Source: Fremontodendron californicum (taxonomy: Eukaryota > Streptophyta > Magnoliopsida > Malvales > Malvaceae). From it: a stretch of 64,000 nt of DNA. Within the stretch, counting starts at the first letter, position 1. Each line of letters begins with the position of its first letter. Below the pieces are notes generated by a model. That model had not been told where the DNA came from. It saw nothing but the letters and a program-made list of their open reading frames with translations, and made no database searches. Positions 63,943 to 64,000 of this stretch are shown here, piece after piece. The translations under genes and the position numbers were made by a program. The stretch spans positions 5,962,001 to 6,026,000 of the forward strand of contig JAULJL010000017.1 of the NCBI GenBank assembly GCA_030761205.1. Reading direction: 5' to 3'.

Positions 63943-64000
63943 GTACGTATAATTTCAATTATTCGTGTCACTTTACATTTTAATTTTTCCTATGGTCTTG

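Overview
The window is nuclear DNA of a flowering plant, most likely a rosid or other core eudicot. It is AT-rich, with split genes carrying GT..AG introns, plant-specific families (an AUX/IAA repressor, a DUF946/VPS62 protein, a LOG-type cytokinin enzyme), site II and telo-box promoter motifs, and nested Ty3/gypsy retrotransposons. I cannot name the species from sequence alone.

Layout, left to right. (1) 1-10152: PRP39-type U1 snRNP splicing factor with HAT repeats, + strand, 13 coding exons plus a 5'-UTR intron. (2) 12018-17027: G3BP-like NTF2+RRM RNA-binding protein, + strand, 9 exons. (3) 18246-19946: TPR-like gene, - strand, with a frameshift in exon 2 and a MITE inserted directly beside a 5' splice site. 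(4) 20952-24566: VPS62/DUF946 protein, + strand, 2 exons. (5) 25447-58750: a small COA1-like mitochondrial protein gene, + strand. Its exon 2 and exon 3 join in frame across a 32,029-bp intron. (6) 61299 to beyond the right edge: an AUX/IAA gene close to IAA11, + strand.

The giant intron is a transposon nest. A hAT-like MITE (26432-26477 + 54246-54364) was split by an Athila-like LTR element (26478-54240, 5-bp duplication CCGAC). That element's 5' LTR was then split by a 19-kb Tat/Ogre-like element (26591-45680, 5-bp duplication TATGT). Downstream lie a second MITE with an 8-bp duplication and a 2-kb inverted-repeat transposon carrying an RNase H1 N-terminal (viroplasmin-type) domain. LTR divergence agrees with the nesting order: about 2 substitutions in 4.78 kb for the inner element and about 6 in 1.86 kb for the outer.

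The most unusual content is in the Athila-like element. Its pol region is missing. In its place are an uncharacterised cysteine-rich basic ORF (178 aa) and a complete intronless ORF for a LOG cytokinin riboside 5'-monophosphate phosphoribohydrolase (215 aa), both preceded by good 3' splice-acceptor sequences. This looks like a non-autonomous retrotransposon that captured a hormone-activating enzyme. The inner element is also non-autonomous: it carries two gag-like units, no pol, 4.8-kb LTRs built from internal repeats, and a 1.5-kb tandem array before its 3' LTR.
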